Shown here: in pieces, positions 26,699 through 35,866 of the stretch
How the letters are laid out: each line of letters begins with the position of its first letter
Position numbering within the stretch: the stretch's first letter is position 1
Assembly: GCF_001013475.1 (NCBI RefSeq)
Contig: NZ_JZEF01000003.1
Span: 186,001 to 250,000 of the forward strand
DNA: 64,000 nt
Origin: Xanthomonas arboricola pv. juglandis
Lineage (GTDB): Bacteria; Pseudomonadota; Gammaproteobacteria; Xanthomonadales; Xanthomonadaceae
Direction: 5' to 3'
Notes under the pieces: generated by a model
The model's input: the letters and a program-made list of their open reading frames with translations, nothing else
Told to the model about the DNA's origin: nothing
Database searches by the model: none
Translations under genes and position numbers: made by a program

Positions 26699-28726
26699 AT
26701 GTGGTTGCGATTATTGAAAACGCTGTGGTACGCGCCATCGTTGGCGCTGGTGTGGGGGCCTGCCTGCACTGTGCAGGCGCAGGATGCGGCATTGACCCTG
26801 GGCAAGGTGCAGGTGAGCGCGCAACCCCAGCGCAGCCCGAGCACGGCACGCGTGCTGAGTTCGGTGGATGTGATCGGTGGCGAGCTGCTGCACGATCAAC
26901 ACGTGGACTACAGCTGGGAGCTGTTGATGCGTGCGCCGGGCGTGCAGGTCGCCCAGTTCCGCATGGGCACCGATGCGGGGCGGTTCTCGTTCCGTGGTTT
27001 CAACGGCGAGGGGCGCATCAATGCGGTGAAGCTGCTGATCGACGGCATCCCCAGCAACGACAATGCCGGCGGCGTGCCGTATCTGGATGCGGTCTTTGCG
27101 CAGGACATCAGCGCGATCGAGATCGTGCGCGGCACCAACGATGCACGCTACGGTCTGCATGCGATCGCCGGCAGCGTGGATGTGCTGACCCGTACCGGCG
27201 GCAACGATGGCCGTCTGAGCGTGACGGCGGGCAGTTTCGGTGCGCGCGAGGTGCAGTTGGGCAAGGGCTTCGAACATGGCGCATGGAGCCAGAACTATGT
27301 GCTGGCCTGGCGCGATTCCGATGGTTATCGCGAACACGTCGACGCGCGCAAACGCAGCGTGGCCGGCAAGTGGTTCTATACCGACCCCGATGGCGGCTTC
27401 CGTGCCGGGCTCACCACGCGTTACTACGACAATCACGCACTGGAAGCCGGCTATCTGGATGCGGCCAGCGCACGCGCGGCGCCACGCAGTTCTCCGGCGT
27501 ATGCGCAGGACGATCGCAGCGAACGCCAGCTGCGGCAGACCGCGTTGCACGCGGACGGCACGCTGGGCGCCGCTGCGCAGTGGAGCGCCAAGGCCTACCA
27601 GAACGATTACCGCAATCGGCGCTGGGTGCGCTTTTCCGCAGCCGGCCTGCAGCAGGAGCGCGATACCGACGAGACCCACCGCGGCCTGCTGTTGCGCGGC
27701 AATTGGCAGCCGGATTGGGGCGCGCTGGCGGCCAATCTGGAAGCCGGCGTGGATGCGCAGTGGCAGGACAATCAGTCGCAGCGCTACCGCACCGTGGCCC
27801 GGGCGCGCGGCGCGCAATTGCGCGATTGGGATTACGACCTGCGCACGCGCGGGGCCTACGTACAGGCGGTGCTGACCCCGGTCGAGCGGCTGCAGTTGGT
27901 GCCGGGCTATCGCATCGACCGTGTCGATGGGCAACTGCACGATGTGCGTGCCGGCATTTACGCACCGACGTACGACTACGGCACCATCAAGCAGCCCAAG
28001 TTCAGTGCCAGCTATCGGCTGGCCGGGCAAAGCAGCGTGTACGCGAACTGGGGGCGCAGCTTCCAGATCGGCAGCGGCGATGGCGCGTATCGGCGCCAGC
28101 CGGCAAATCTCGGCCCGTCGATCAACGACGGCTGGGAGGCCGGTTTCAAGTTCGCGCCATCGGCGGTGATGGACGGCCGCCTGGCGTATTGGGAGCAACG
28201 CGCTTCCGGCGAAGTCGCCACCATCTTGGGCGTCAATGGCGTGGCCGGTGTCGGCGATGTGGCCAATGTCGGGCGCACGCTGCGACGCGGCTGGGATGCG
28301 CAACTGAACCTGCAGCCGGCCGAACACTGGCGGGCCTGGATGTCGTATTCGCGGCAAAAGGCCAGCATCGCCACGCCGGACCCGAGTGCGCCGGCCACGC
28401 GCGGCAAGGAGATCGAAAACGTGCCGCACTGGCTGGCCACCGCCGGGCTGGAATGGCAGCTCACCGCGGCCGTGCAGCTGAGCGCCTGGGGCAATGCGCA
28501 AGGCGATTATTATCTGGAGCGCAGCAATACGCTGGGGCGCACCGGTGGTTACGCCCTGCTCAATCTGGGCGCACGCTGGAACCTTGACGCACGCAACGCG
28601 CTCAGCCTGCAGCTGCGCAATGTCACCGATCGCGCGTACGTGTATGCGTGGTACGACACCGGTAGTTCCGGCTATTCGCCGGGCGATGGACGTGCGTTGT
28701 CGCTGTCCTGGGACTGGAGCTTCTGA
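26699..28726 (+). CDS. TonB-dependent outer membrane receptor (metal/siderophore type)
   Basis: A 675-residue outer-membrane receptor. It has a signal peptide ending VQAQ, a plug domain (VDYSWELLMRAPGVQV; RGFNGEGRINAVKLLIDGIP; IEIVRGTNDARYG; AGSVDVLTRTGG) and a 22-strand barrel ending in Phe (LSLSWDWSF). Length and plug resemble receptors for ferric siderophores or for copper. The PepSY gene overlaps its stop by one base and DUF2946 precedes it, an arrangement typical of metal-chelate uptake. The ATG at 26699 begins the signal peptide and has AAGGG about 9 bases upstream. Confidence 0.92.
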   Translation: MWLRLLKTLWYAPSLALVWGPACTVQAQDAALTLGKVQVSAQPQRSPSTARVLSSVDVIGGELLHDQHVDYSWELLMRAPGVQVAQFRMGTDAGRFSFRGFNGEGRINAVKLLIDGIPSNDNAGGVPYLDAVFAQDISAIEIVRGTNDARYGLHAIAGSVDVLTRTGGNDGRLSVTAGSFGAREVQLGKGFEHGAWSQNYVLAWRDSDGYREHVDARKRSVAGKWFYTDPDGGFRAGLTTRYYDNHALEAGYLDAASARAAPRSSPAYAQDDRSERQLRQTALHADGTLGAAAQWSAKAYQNDYRNRRWVRFSAAGLQQERDTDETHRGLLLRGNWQPDWGALAANLEAGVDAQWQDNQSQRYRTVARARGAQLRDWDYDLRTRGAYVQAVLTPVERLQLVPGYRIDRVDGQLHDVRAGIYAPTYDYGTIKQPKFSASYRLAGQSSVYANWGRSFQIGSGDGAYRRQPANLGPSINDGWEAGFKFAPSAVMDGRLAYWEQRASGEVATILGVNGVAGVGDVANVGRTLRRGWDAQLNLQPAEHWRAWMSYSRQKASIATPDPSAPATRGKEIENVPHWLATAGLEWQLTAAVQLSAWGNAQGDYYLERSNTLGRTGGYALLNLGARWNLDARNALSLQLRNVTDRAYVYAWYDTGSSGYSPGDGRALSLSWDWSF

Positions 28727-30264
28727 TGCGCGCAATCATGGGCGATGGCCGCGTCACCGATCCGCCCCGGGATGGCCGCTGGCGTTTCTATCGCGCGGTG
28801 TGGCGCTGGCACTTCTACGCCGGTTTGCTGGTGCTGCCCTTCATCGTCTGGCTGGCGCTGACCGGTGCGGCATTCCTGTACCAGGATGCGATCGACCGCA
28901 GCGTGCACCATGGCTTGAAGGTCGTGCCGGTGGGCGAGCGGCGGGTGTCTGCGCAACGCCTCGTCGATGCGGCGCAGCGCAGGTATGGCGGCAGCTTGTT
29001 TCGCTACACCACGCCCGCACGCGCCGATGCCAGTACCGAGATCGGGTTGGTGGACACGCACGCGGTGCGGCAGGTGGTGTATGTCGACCCGTATCGCGCA
29101 CGCGTGCTCGGTGCGCTGCCCGAGCACGGCACCCTGGCCTGGACAATCCGCCGGCTGCACAGTCTCGAGTTGATCGGGCCGCTTGCGCGCGGCTTGATCG
29201 AAATGGCGGCGGGCTGGGCGATCGTGCTGGTGCTGACCGGTGTGTATCTGTGGTGGCCGCGCGGGCGCCGCGGCGGCGTGGTCAGCGTGCGCGGCACGCC
29301 GGGGCAGCGGCTGTTCTGGCGCGATCTGCATGCGGTCACCGGTGCCAGCGTCGGTGCGATATTGCTGTTCCTGGCGCTCACCGGGATGCCGTGGTCGTGG
29401 CTGTGGGGCGCGCAGGTCAATCGCTGGGTCAATGGGCAGGATTTCGGGTATCCGGCCGGTGTGCGGGTGCAGCAGCCGATGTCGCAACAGCGTTTGTCCG
29501 AGACGACCGATCCGGCGTGGTCTTTGCGGCAGGCGCGTGTGCCGGAGTCTGTGGTGCCTGGCCGTGGAGCCGCGGGGGTGGATGAGGGTCTGCATGACGG
29601 GCGGGTGGGTGTGACGCTGTCGGGTGCGGAACATTCAGAACATTCGGAACACGCGGAACAGCCAAGCCCGTCAGAACATGCAATGCAGTCGGAACATGCC
29701 GCGCACGGCGGCACCGGCAATGTCGCTGCGCCCGGTCACGGCGCCATCGGGCTGGATGCGGCGATGGCGCGGTTCGATGCGCTCGGCATCGTGCCGGGCT
29801 ACAGCGTCTCGCCACCGCGTGGCGCCACCGGGGTGTATACCGCCTCGGTCTATCCGGCCGACCTGCAGCGCCAGCGCGTGATCCATCTGGATCAGTACAG
29901 CGGCGCGGTGCTGCTGGACATGCGCTATCGCGATTACGGGCCAGTGGGACGCGCGCTGGAGTGGGGCATCAATGTGCATCTGGGCCAGCAATACGGCACT
30001 GCCAATCAGGTGATCCTGTTGCTGGCCTGCGCGGCGATCGTGCTGCTGTGCGTGAGCGCGGCGGTGATGTGGTGGAAGCGTCGCCCGGTCGGCGGCCTGG
30101 GCGTGCCGCCGTTGCCGGCCGATCCGCGCACGCTGCGCGGTCTGCTGGTGCTGCTGATGATCTGCGGGCTGATCTTCCCGCTGGTCGGGGTGTCGTTATT
30201 GCTGATGTGGCTGTCCGACCGCTACTGGATGCAGCGCAATCAGGCACGTGTTCCCGCACCATGA
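28726..30264 (+). CDS. PepSY-associated membrane protein with a histidine-rich insert
   Basis: A 512-residue inner-membrane protein of the PepSY_TM family. It begins with a cytoplasmic tail and WRWHFYAGLLVLPFIVWLALTG (first helix, typical histidine), has PepSY-like periplasmic segments (VDPYRARVLGALP; VIHLDQYSGAVLLDM), a pair of central helices and two C-terminal helices. Relatives reduce ferric siderophores or act in copper handling next to TonB receptors. Unusual here is an insert at about residues 302-330 made of EHSEHSEHAE-type repeats. The start codon overlaps the receptor stop (TGATG), so expression is coupled. Confidence 0.88.
   Translation: MRAIMGDGRVTDPPRDGRWRFYRAVWRWHFYAGLLVLPFIVWLALTGAAFLYQDAIDRSVHHGLKVVPVGERRVSAQRLVDAAQRRYGGSLFRYTTPARADASTEIGLVDTHAVRQVVYVDPYRARVLGALPEHGTLAWTIRRLHSLELIGPLARGLIEMAAGWAIVLVLTGVYLWWPRGRRGGVVSVRGTPGQRLFWRDLHAVTGASVGAILLFLALTGMPWSWLWGAQVNRWVNGQDFGYPAGVRVQQPMSQQRLSETTDPAWSLRQARVPESVVPGRGAAGVDEGLHDGRVGVTLSGAEHSEHSEHAEQPSPSEHAMQSEHAAHGGTGNVAAPGHGAIGLDAAMARFDALGIVPGYSVSPPRGATGVYTASVYPADLQRQRVIHLDQYSGAVLLDMRYRDYGPVGRALEWGINVHLGQQYGTANQVILLLACAAIVLLCVSAAVMWWKRRPVGGLGVPPLPADPRTLRGLLVLLMICGLIFPLVGVSLLLMWLSDRYWMQRNQARVPAP
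29629..29664 (+). repeat. In-frame 9-base tandem repeat in the PepSY gene
   Basis: GAACATTCA, GAACATTCG, GAACACGCG and GAACAGCCA follow one another, encoding EHS-EHS-EHA-EQP. Related GAACATG units follow at 29693 and nearby. The 9-base period keeps the frame, so copy-number change would only lengthen or shorten the histidine-rich loop. Confidence 0.85.
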
Positions 30265-30393
30265 GCACGTGCGCGTCACCTCAATGCGCTGCGGACGCGC
30301 CGAGTCAGGGATGCGCTTCGCGGTGTGCCCACCGGCAAACTCGACGCGTAGTGGTGCAGGCCTGCTTCGTAGCGAGCGCGCGCTGCGCCGCGC

Positions 30394-31119
30394 TCAGATG
30401 TCCTCGTGGATGCCGCATTCGCGCTTCAACCCGAAGAAGCGCGTGTCCTCCTCGCGCATGCCCGGTTCCCAGCGGCGTGTGGTGTGGAAGTCGCCGATGG
30501 ACACGTAGCCTTGTTCCCATAGCGGGTGATAGGGCAGGTCGTGCGCCTGCAGGTATTGCCACACGTCACGGTCGGTCCAGTCGGCGATCGGGCTGACCTT
30601 GTAGCGCTCACCGCGCTTTTGCACGATCGACGTCTGTGCGCGGCCACCGGACTGGCTGCGGCGCAGGCCGGTGAACCAGGTGCCTACGTTGAGCTCGTCC
30701 AACGCGCGGCGCATCGGTTCGACCTTGCGCAGGTTGTTGTACTGGTCGATGCCGACCATGCCCTGTTCCCACAGGCGGCCGTGGCGCGCTTCCATCCAGG
30801 CACGGCTGACCAGCGGGCGGTACACCTTGAGGTTGAGCTTGAGCCGGTCGGCCAGCGCGTCGGCAAACCGGTAGGTTTCCGGGAACAGGTAGCCGGTATC
30901 GATCAGGATCACCGGAATGTCCGGGCGCTGTTGGGTGAGCAGATGCAGCGTGACCGCCGACTGCGCGCCGAAGCTGGACGACAGTGCCGCCTCCTGCGGG
31001 CCGTGTTGCAGTGCCCAGGCCACGCGCTCGTCGGCGCGCAGACCTTCCAGTTGCGCGTTGAGCGCGTCCAGGTCGTCCAGCGCGGACGCAGTGATCGATG
31101 CAGCGGGCAGCGCGGTCAT
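30394..31119 (-). CDS. cysH: Phosphoadenylylsulfate (PAPS) reductase
   Basis: Cytoplasmic enzyme reducing PAPS to sulfite with thioredoxin, 241 residues. It has the PP-loop [38 protein letters not shown] and the C-terminal ECGIHEDI whose single cysteine is catalytic. No CC/CxxC iron-sulfur pair was seen, so it is the PAPS-type rather than APS-type enzyme, in agreement with an APS kinase domain being present in CysNC. Its ATG overlaps the cysI stop (ATGA). It is the last gene of cysJ-cysI-cysH. Confidence 0.96.
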   Translation of the reverse strand: MTALPAASITASALDDLDALNAQLEGLRADERVAWALQHGPQEAALSSSFGAQSAVTLHLLTQQRPDIPVILIDTGYLFPETYRFADALADRLKLNLKVYRPLVSRAWMEARHGRLWEQGMVGIDQYNNLRKVEPMRRALDELNVGTWFTGLRRSQSGGRAQTSIVQKRGERYKVSPIADWTDRDVWQYLQAHDLPYHPLWEQGYVSIGDFHTTRRWEPGMREEDTRFFGLKRECGIHEDI

Positions 31120-32822
31120 GCGAGCAATTCCAGGTCGAGGTGACGGTGTGTGGGGTAGGGCGGCAGCGCGATCAGGCCGCTGCGATGCAGGAAATCGCCG
31201 AAGCCTTCGTCTCCGGCCTGATCGCGTTCGGCCGCATAGCGCGCCAGCAGCGGTTCCAGTGCGGCGAGAATGTCCGCTTCGGTGATGTTTTCGCGGTACA
31301 GCGTGTTCAGGCGCTGGCCGCGGCGGTCGCCGCCCAGCATCAGGTTGTAGCGGCCGGGTGCCTTGCCCACCAACGCGATCTCGGCCAGATACGGGCGCGA
31401 GCAGCCATTCGGGCAGCCGGACAGGCGCAGCACGATCGGGGTGTCGGCCAGTCCGTGTTGCTCCAGCACCGGCTGCAGGGCCGCGCTGAAATCGGGCAGG
31501 TAGCGTTCGGCCTCGGCCATCGCCAGGCCGCAGGTCGGCAGCGACACGCAGGCCATTGCGCCGCGTGCCAGCGCGGTGGGCGCGCGATTGCCGGCATCCA
31601 GGCTGTATTGCGCGACCAGGGCATCGACGCGCGCACGCTCGCTGGCCAGCACGCCGGCGATGACCAGGTTCTGGTTGGGCGTCATGCGGAACTGGCCGAC
31701 GTTCAATTGCGCAATCGCCCGCAGGCCGCTCAGGTGCGCAGCGGTGTCGGTATCGGCAATGCGCCCGGCAGGCAGGGCCAGGGTCAGATGCGACAGACCA
31801 TCGTCGCCCTCGACCCAGCCGTAGCGGTCGCCGTTGTGCTCGAACGCGAACTGCCTGGCGGGTTGCAACGCAAAGCCAGCACGACGTTCGATCTCAGCCA
31901 CGATGGTGTCCAGGCCGTGATCGTCGATGGTGTACTTGAAGCGCGCGCGCTTGCGCACCGCACGGTTGCCGAAGTCGCGCTGGGTGGTGACCACGGCGGT
32001 GGCCACCTCCAGCAACTGATCGCGGGTGACAAACCCGACGACATTGGCCACGCGCGGCCAGGTTTCCGCATCGCCATGGCTGGCGCCCATGCCGCCGCCG
32101 ATGCTGACGTTGTAGCCGAGCAACTCGCCGTTGTGCAGGATCGCGATGAAGCCCAGGTCGTTGGCGAACACGTCCACATCGTTGAGCGGCGGTGCGGCGA
32201 AACCGATCTTGAACTTGCGCGGCAGGTAACGGTCGCCGTAGATCGGCTCTTCTTCGTTGCCGGAGCCTGACACGCGCTCTTCGTCCAGCCAGATCTCGTA
32301 ATACGCACGGGTGTTGGGCAACAGATGCTCGGACACCCGCGCGGCATCGGCATACAGCGTGGCATGCGCCTGCGACAGCAGCGGATTGGCCGCGACCTGC
32401 ACATTGCGATTGACATCGCCACAGGCGGCCAGCGTATCGATCAAGGTGGCGTTGATCGCCTGCATGGTCGCCTTGAGTTCGCGCTTGATCACGCCATGGA
32501 ACTGGAACGCCTGGCGCGTGGTGATGCGCAGCGAATGATTGGCGTACCGCGTGGCGATGCCATCCAGCGCCAGCCACTGCGTGGGCGAGATCACTCCACC
32601 CGGCGTACGGGTGCGGATCATGAACTGGTACGCCGGTTCGAGCTTCTGCCGACGCCGCTCATCGCGGATGTCGCGATCGTCCTGCTGATAGCTGCCGTGG
32701 TACTTGATCAGGGTCTGATCGTCCTCGCGCAACGCACCGGTCACCGCATCGGCCAGGCTCTGTTCCAGCGACCCGCGCAGACGGCGACTTTCGGATTTGA
32801 TGTCTTCGACGGAGTGAGTCAT
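31116..32822 (-). CDS. cysI: Sulfite reductase (NADPH) hemoprotein beta-component
   Basis: Catalytic subunit reducing sulfite to sulfide with siroheme and a 4Fe-4S cluster, 568 residues, cytoplasmic. Both halves of the duplicated ferredoxin-like fold are visible ([38 protein letters not shown]). Cluster/siroheme cysteines are in [12 protein letters not shown] and [16 protein letters not shown]. It pairs with CysJ upstream and is coupled to cysH downstream. A 106-base inverted-repeat element fills the space between the cysJ stop and this start; its first arm begins at the ATG itself. Confidence 0.97.
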   Translation of the reverse strand: MTHSVEDIKSESRRLRGSLEQSLADAVTGALREDDQTLIKYHGSYQQDDRDIRDERRRQKLEPAYQFMIRTRTPGGVISPTQWLALDGIATRYANHSLRITTRQAFQFHGVIKRELKATMQAINATLIDTLAACGDVNRNVQVAANPLLSQAHATLYADAARVSEHLLPNTRAYYEIWLDEERVSGSGNEEEPIYGDRYLPRKFKIGFAAPPLNDVDVFANDLGFIAILHNGELLGYNVSIGGGMGASHGDAETWPRVANVVGFVTRDQLLEVATAVVTTQRDFGNRAVRKRARFKYTIDDHGLDTIVAEIERRAGFALQPARQFAFEHNGDRYGWVEGDDGLSHLTLALPAGRIADTDTAAHLSGLRAIAQLNVGQFRMTPNQNLVIAGVLASERARVDALVAQYSLDAGNRAPTALARGAMACVSLPTCGLAMAEAERYLPDFSAALQPVLEQHGLADTPIVLRLSGCPNGCSRPYLAEIALVGKAPGRYNLMLGGDRRGQRLNTLYRENITEADILAALEPLLARYAAERDQAGDEGFGDFLHRSGLIALPPYPTHRHLDLELLA

Positions 32823-32927
32823 GGGAATCGGGAGTCGGGAATGGGGAATCGAAAAAAGCGGCTTGGTCTGCCAGGAAAGGTCAGTTGCGGGCTGTTCCGA
32901 TTCCCGATTCCCCCATCCCGATTCCCA
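32822..32927. repeat. 106-bp inverted-repeat element between cysJ and cysI
   Basis: Two 30-base arms (32822-32851 and 32898-32927) are near-perfect reverse complements built from GGGAATCGGGA-type units; the inner 46 bases are unrelated to either arm. It occupies almost exactly the cysJ-cysI spacer. The same architecture and arm sequence recur at 35873-35976. Confidence 0.9.
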
Positions 32928-32930
32928 GCA

Positions 32931-34778
32931 CTAATAGACATCACGCGCATACCGCCCCTCCACCTGCAACTGGGTGAGATACGCCGCGGCGGCTTCTGCA
33001 TCCACGGCGCCGTGGGTGGCGACGATGTCGAGCAGGGCGGCGTGCACGTCCTTGCCCATGCCGATCGCCCCGCACACGTACAGATGCGCACCGCCTTGCA
33101 GCCAGGCGTAGACCTCGGCGCCGCGCGCGCGCAGGCGATGCTGCACGTAGATCTTTTCGGCCTGGTCGCGCGAGAACGCGACTTCCAGCGCGTGCAGTTC
33201 GCCGCGCTGCAAGGCCTGCTGCCACTCGGCCTGATACAGGAAATCGGTATTGAAATGCTGGGCGCCGAAGAACAGCCAGTTGCGGCCCTTGGCGCCGGTT
33301 TCGGCGCGCTCCTGCACAAAGCCGCGGAACGGCGCCACGCCGGTGCCCGGGCCGATCATCAGGATGTCGCGATCGGTATCGGCCGGCAGCCGGAAGCGCG
33401 CGTTCGGCTCGATGTAGACCGGTGCGGTGTCGCCTTCGCGCAATGCGGCCAGAAAGCCGCTGGCCGAGCCCAGGTGCGCATGCCCGTGCGCCTGGTAGGT
33501 GAGTTCGTGCACCACCAGGTGCACTTCCTCGCCTACGCGCTTGCGGCTGGAGGCGATCGAGTACAGGCGTGGGGTGAGCGGACGCAGCGCGGCCAGCAGG
33601 CCGGCATGGTCCCAATCCGCCGGCCAGCGTCGCAGCACGTCGATCAGCTGGTGATCGGCAAGCAATGACGCCAGGCCGGCGGTCTGGGTCGGGGTGAGCA
33701 GCGCTTGCAGCTCGTCGGCGCGCGCACGCTCGGCATGGGCGGCCAGCAGCGGCCGCGACAGCTTGGTCAGTTCGCGCCGGGTGGCCAGCCACTCGTGCAG
33801 GGCCAGAGTCTCTTCGCCGACGGTGACCGCGGCATGACCATCCAGGCGCAGCGTTTCGAGCACCGCATCCACCAGCGCAGGCGGATTGCGATGGCGGATG
33901 CCCAGCGCATCGCCGGGCTCGTAGCTCAGCCCGCTGCCTTCCAGCGAAAATTCCAGATGGCGCACGCGCTTGCTCGGCAGGGCGTAGACGCGGAACTGCG
34001 GGCCCTTGAAGTCGCGCCCGCTGACGATCTGGTTGGCCAGCAATTCGGCAGGGAAGGGCTGCTGATGCGACCAGGCCGGTGCGGCTGCACTGCTGCGCAA
34101 CGGCGTGATGGTGGCCGATGGCGGGCCGCTCCTGAGCTGCTCGCGTGCATGCTTGAGCGCCTGCGTGCGCCAGGGCGCAGCGACGCTGTCGATATCCAGG
34201 TCGGCTTCGCCACGCGGCTGTACGCGGCTGCCGCCAAGTTCGGTCAGACGGTCGTCGATGCGGCGTGCGATGCCGCAGAAATCCGCGTAACTGGAGTCGC
34301 CCAGGCCGAGCACCGCGTATTTGAGCTCGGGCAGCTTGGGCGCGCGGCGGCTGGCCAGGAATTCCACCAGCCCGATCGCGTCGTCCGGCGGGTCGCCTTC
34401 GCCCTGGGTGCTGATGACCACGTAGAGCAGTCGCTCGCTGGCCAGCTCGCGGGTGGGGTACTGATCGGCACGCAGCAGACGCACGCTCAGGCCGGCGGCC
34501 TCGGCCTCGGCTGCCAGCTGCTCGGCCTCCCGGCGTGCATTGCCGGTCTGGCTGCCGTACAGCACGGTCAGGCGCTGGGCTTCCTGTGCCGGCGCGTGCG
34601 GCTGGCCGCCCGGCAACACCGCCAGCGAGCGCGGCGGCTGGCCTTGTGCCAGCCCGGCGGTGTAGCCGGACAGCCACCACAGCGATGCGGCATCCAGGCC
34701 GTCGACCAACCGTTCCAGCAGCGCCTTGCGCTCGTCGGGCAAGGGGCTGGGCGGTAGCGCGGAACTGGCGGCGGTCAT
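32931..34778 (-). CDS. cysJ: Sulfite reductase (NADPH) flavoprotein alpha-component
   Basis: Electron-transfer subunit passing electrons from NADPH through FAD and FMN to CysI, 615 residues. Domains in order: an N-terminal helical segment, a flavodoxin-like FMN domain ([44 protein letters not shown]), an FAD-binding domain ([12 protein letters not shown]) and an NADPH domain ([45 protein letters not shown]). It ends RYARDVY, the standard CysJ terminus. First gene of the leftward cysJIH unit, divergent from cysD. Confidence 0.97.
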   Translation of the reverse strand: MTAASSALPPSPLPDERKALLERLVDGLDAASLWWLSGYTAGLAQGQPPRSLAVLPGGQPHAPAQEAQRLTVLYGSQTGNARREAEQLAAEAEAAGLSVRLLRADQYPTRELASERLLYVVISTQGEGDPPDDAIGLVEFLASRRAPKLPELKYAVLGLGDSSYADFCGIARRIDDRLTELGGSRVQPRGEADLDIDSVAAPWRTQALKHAREQLRSGPPSATITPLRSSAAAPAWSHQQPFPAELLANQIVSGRDFKGPQFRVYALPSKRVRHLEFSLEGSGLSYEPGDALGIRHRNPPALVDAVLETLRLDGHAAVTVGEETLALHEWLATRRELTKLSRPLLAAHAERARADELQALLTPTQTAGLASLLADHQLIDVLRRWPADWDHAGLLAALRPLTPRLYSIASSRKRVGEEVHLVVHELTYQAHGHAHLGSASGFLAALREGDTAPVYIEPNARFRLPADTDRDILMIGPGTGVAPFRGFVQERAETGAKGRNWLFFGAQHFNTDFLYQAEWQQALQRGELHALEVAFSRDQAEKIYVQHRLRARGAEVYAWLQGGAHLYVCGAIGMGKDVHAALLDIVATHGAVDAEAAAAYLTQLQVEGRYARDVY

Positions 34779-34846
34779 TCGGATCCAGGGCGGTTGATGA
34801 GACCAGTGATGTTAGGGAAGCGTTGCCGCGGCCAGAAAGGATGAGC

Positions 34847-34869
34847 CGTTATCGCGTTATGCCGGCCGC
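34847..34869. promoter_or_regulatory. Motif in the cysJ/cysD divergent region shared with the cysG/cysB region
   Basis: On the minus strand GCCGGCATAACGCG (TATGCCGGC at 34858-34866 on the plus strand) matches GCCGGCATATAGCG at 21941-21954. The nine-base core is identical and a GCG follows at the same distance. Both lie between divergent cys genes, so a shared CysB-type site is a reasonable guess. Confidence 0.35.
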
Positions 34870-34957
34870 TTATTTGGGTGCGGGCGGCCCGCGCTACACA
34901 CTGCGGCGCCTTGCCCTACCATCGGCTGGTCTGCCCGCCGACGCCCACGACACCCTG

Positions 34958-35866
34958 ATGACTCTGCTGCCCCTGTCACACCTGGATCGGCTCGAGGCCG
35001 AAAGCATCCACATCCTGCGCGAGGTCGCCGCCGAATTCCGGGCCCCGGTGATGCTGTATTCGGTGGGCAAGGACAGCTCGGTGCTGCTGCATCTGCTGCT
35101 CAAGGCGTTCGCGCCGTCGCCGCCACCGGTCCCGCTGCTGCATGTGGACACGCGCTGGAAGTTCGGCGAGATGATCGCCTTCCGCAACCGCCGCGCGGCC
35201 GAGACCGGCGTGGACCTGCGCGTGCACATCAACCCCGACGGCATCGCCCAGGACGTCGGCCCGATCAGCCACGGCGCGGCGGTGCATACCGACATCATGA
35301 AGACCCAGGGCCTGAAGCAGGCGCTGGAGCAGGGCGGCTTCGACGCGGCGATCGGCGGGGCGCGCCGCGACGAGGAGAAATCGCGGGCCAAGGAGCGCGT
35401 GTTCTCGTTCCGTAACGCGCGTCATCGCTGGGACCCCAAGAACCAGCGCCCGGAGTTGTGGAATCTGTACAACGCGCGCACCAAACCCGGCGAAAGCGTA
35501 CGCGTGTTTCCGCTGTCCAACTGGACCGAGCTGGATATCTGGCTGTACATCTACCGCGAGCGGATACCGGTGGTGCCGCTGTATTTCGCTGCGCCGCGCC
35601 CGGTGGTGGAGCGCGACGGCGCCTGGATCATGGTCGACGACGACCGCCTGCCATTAAACGACGGCGAGACACCGCAACTGCGCTCGGTGCGCTTCCGCAC
35701 GCTGGGCTGCTATCCGCTCACCGGCGCGATCGAATCGACCGCAGACACGCTGGAAGCGGTGATCGCCGAAATGCTGGTCAGCACCAGCTCCGAACGCCAG
35801 GGCCGCATGATCGATCATGCGCCGGGTGCGTCGATGGAGCAGAAGAAGCTTGAGGGGTATTTTTGA
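34958..35866 (+). CDS. cysD: Sulfate adenylyltransferase subunit 2
   Basis: ATP-sulfurylase catalytic subunit (sulfate + ATP to APS), 302 residues, the usual length. It has the PP-loop [73 protein letters not shown] split over its normal blocks, and the end [10 protein letters not shown]. The ATG at 34958 ([16 protein letters not shown]) matches family starts; the frame is open further upstream but that part has no family support. No clear ribosome site precedes it. Works with the GTPase domain of CysNC, whose start overlaps this stop by one base. Confidence 0.96.
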   Translation: MTLLPLSHLDRLEAESIHILREVAAEFRAPVMLYSVGKDSSVLLHLLLKAFAPSPPPVPLLHVDTRWKFGEMIAFRNRRAAETGVDLRVHINPDGIAQDVGPISHGAAVHTDIMKTQGLKQALEQGGFDAAIGGARRDEEKSRAKERVFSFRNARHRWDPKNQRPELWNLYNARTKPGESVRVFPLSNWTELDIWLYIYRERIPVVPLYFAAPRPVVERDGAWIMVDDDRLPLNDGETPQLRSVRFRTLGCYPLTGAIESTADTLEAVIAEMLVSTSSERQGRMIDHAPGASMEQKKLEGYF

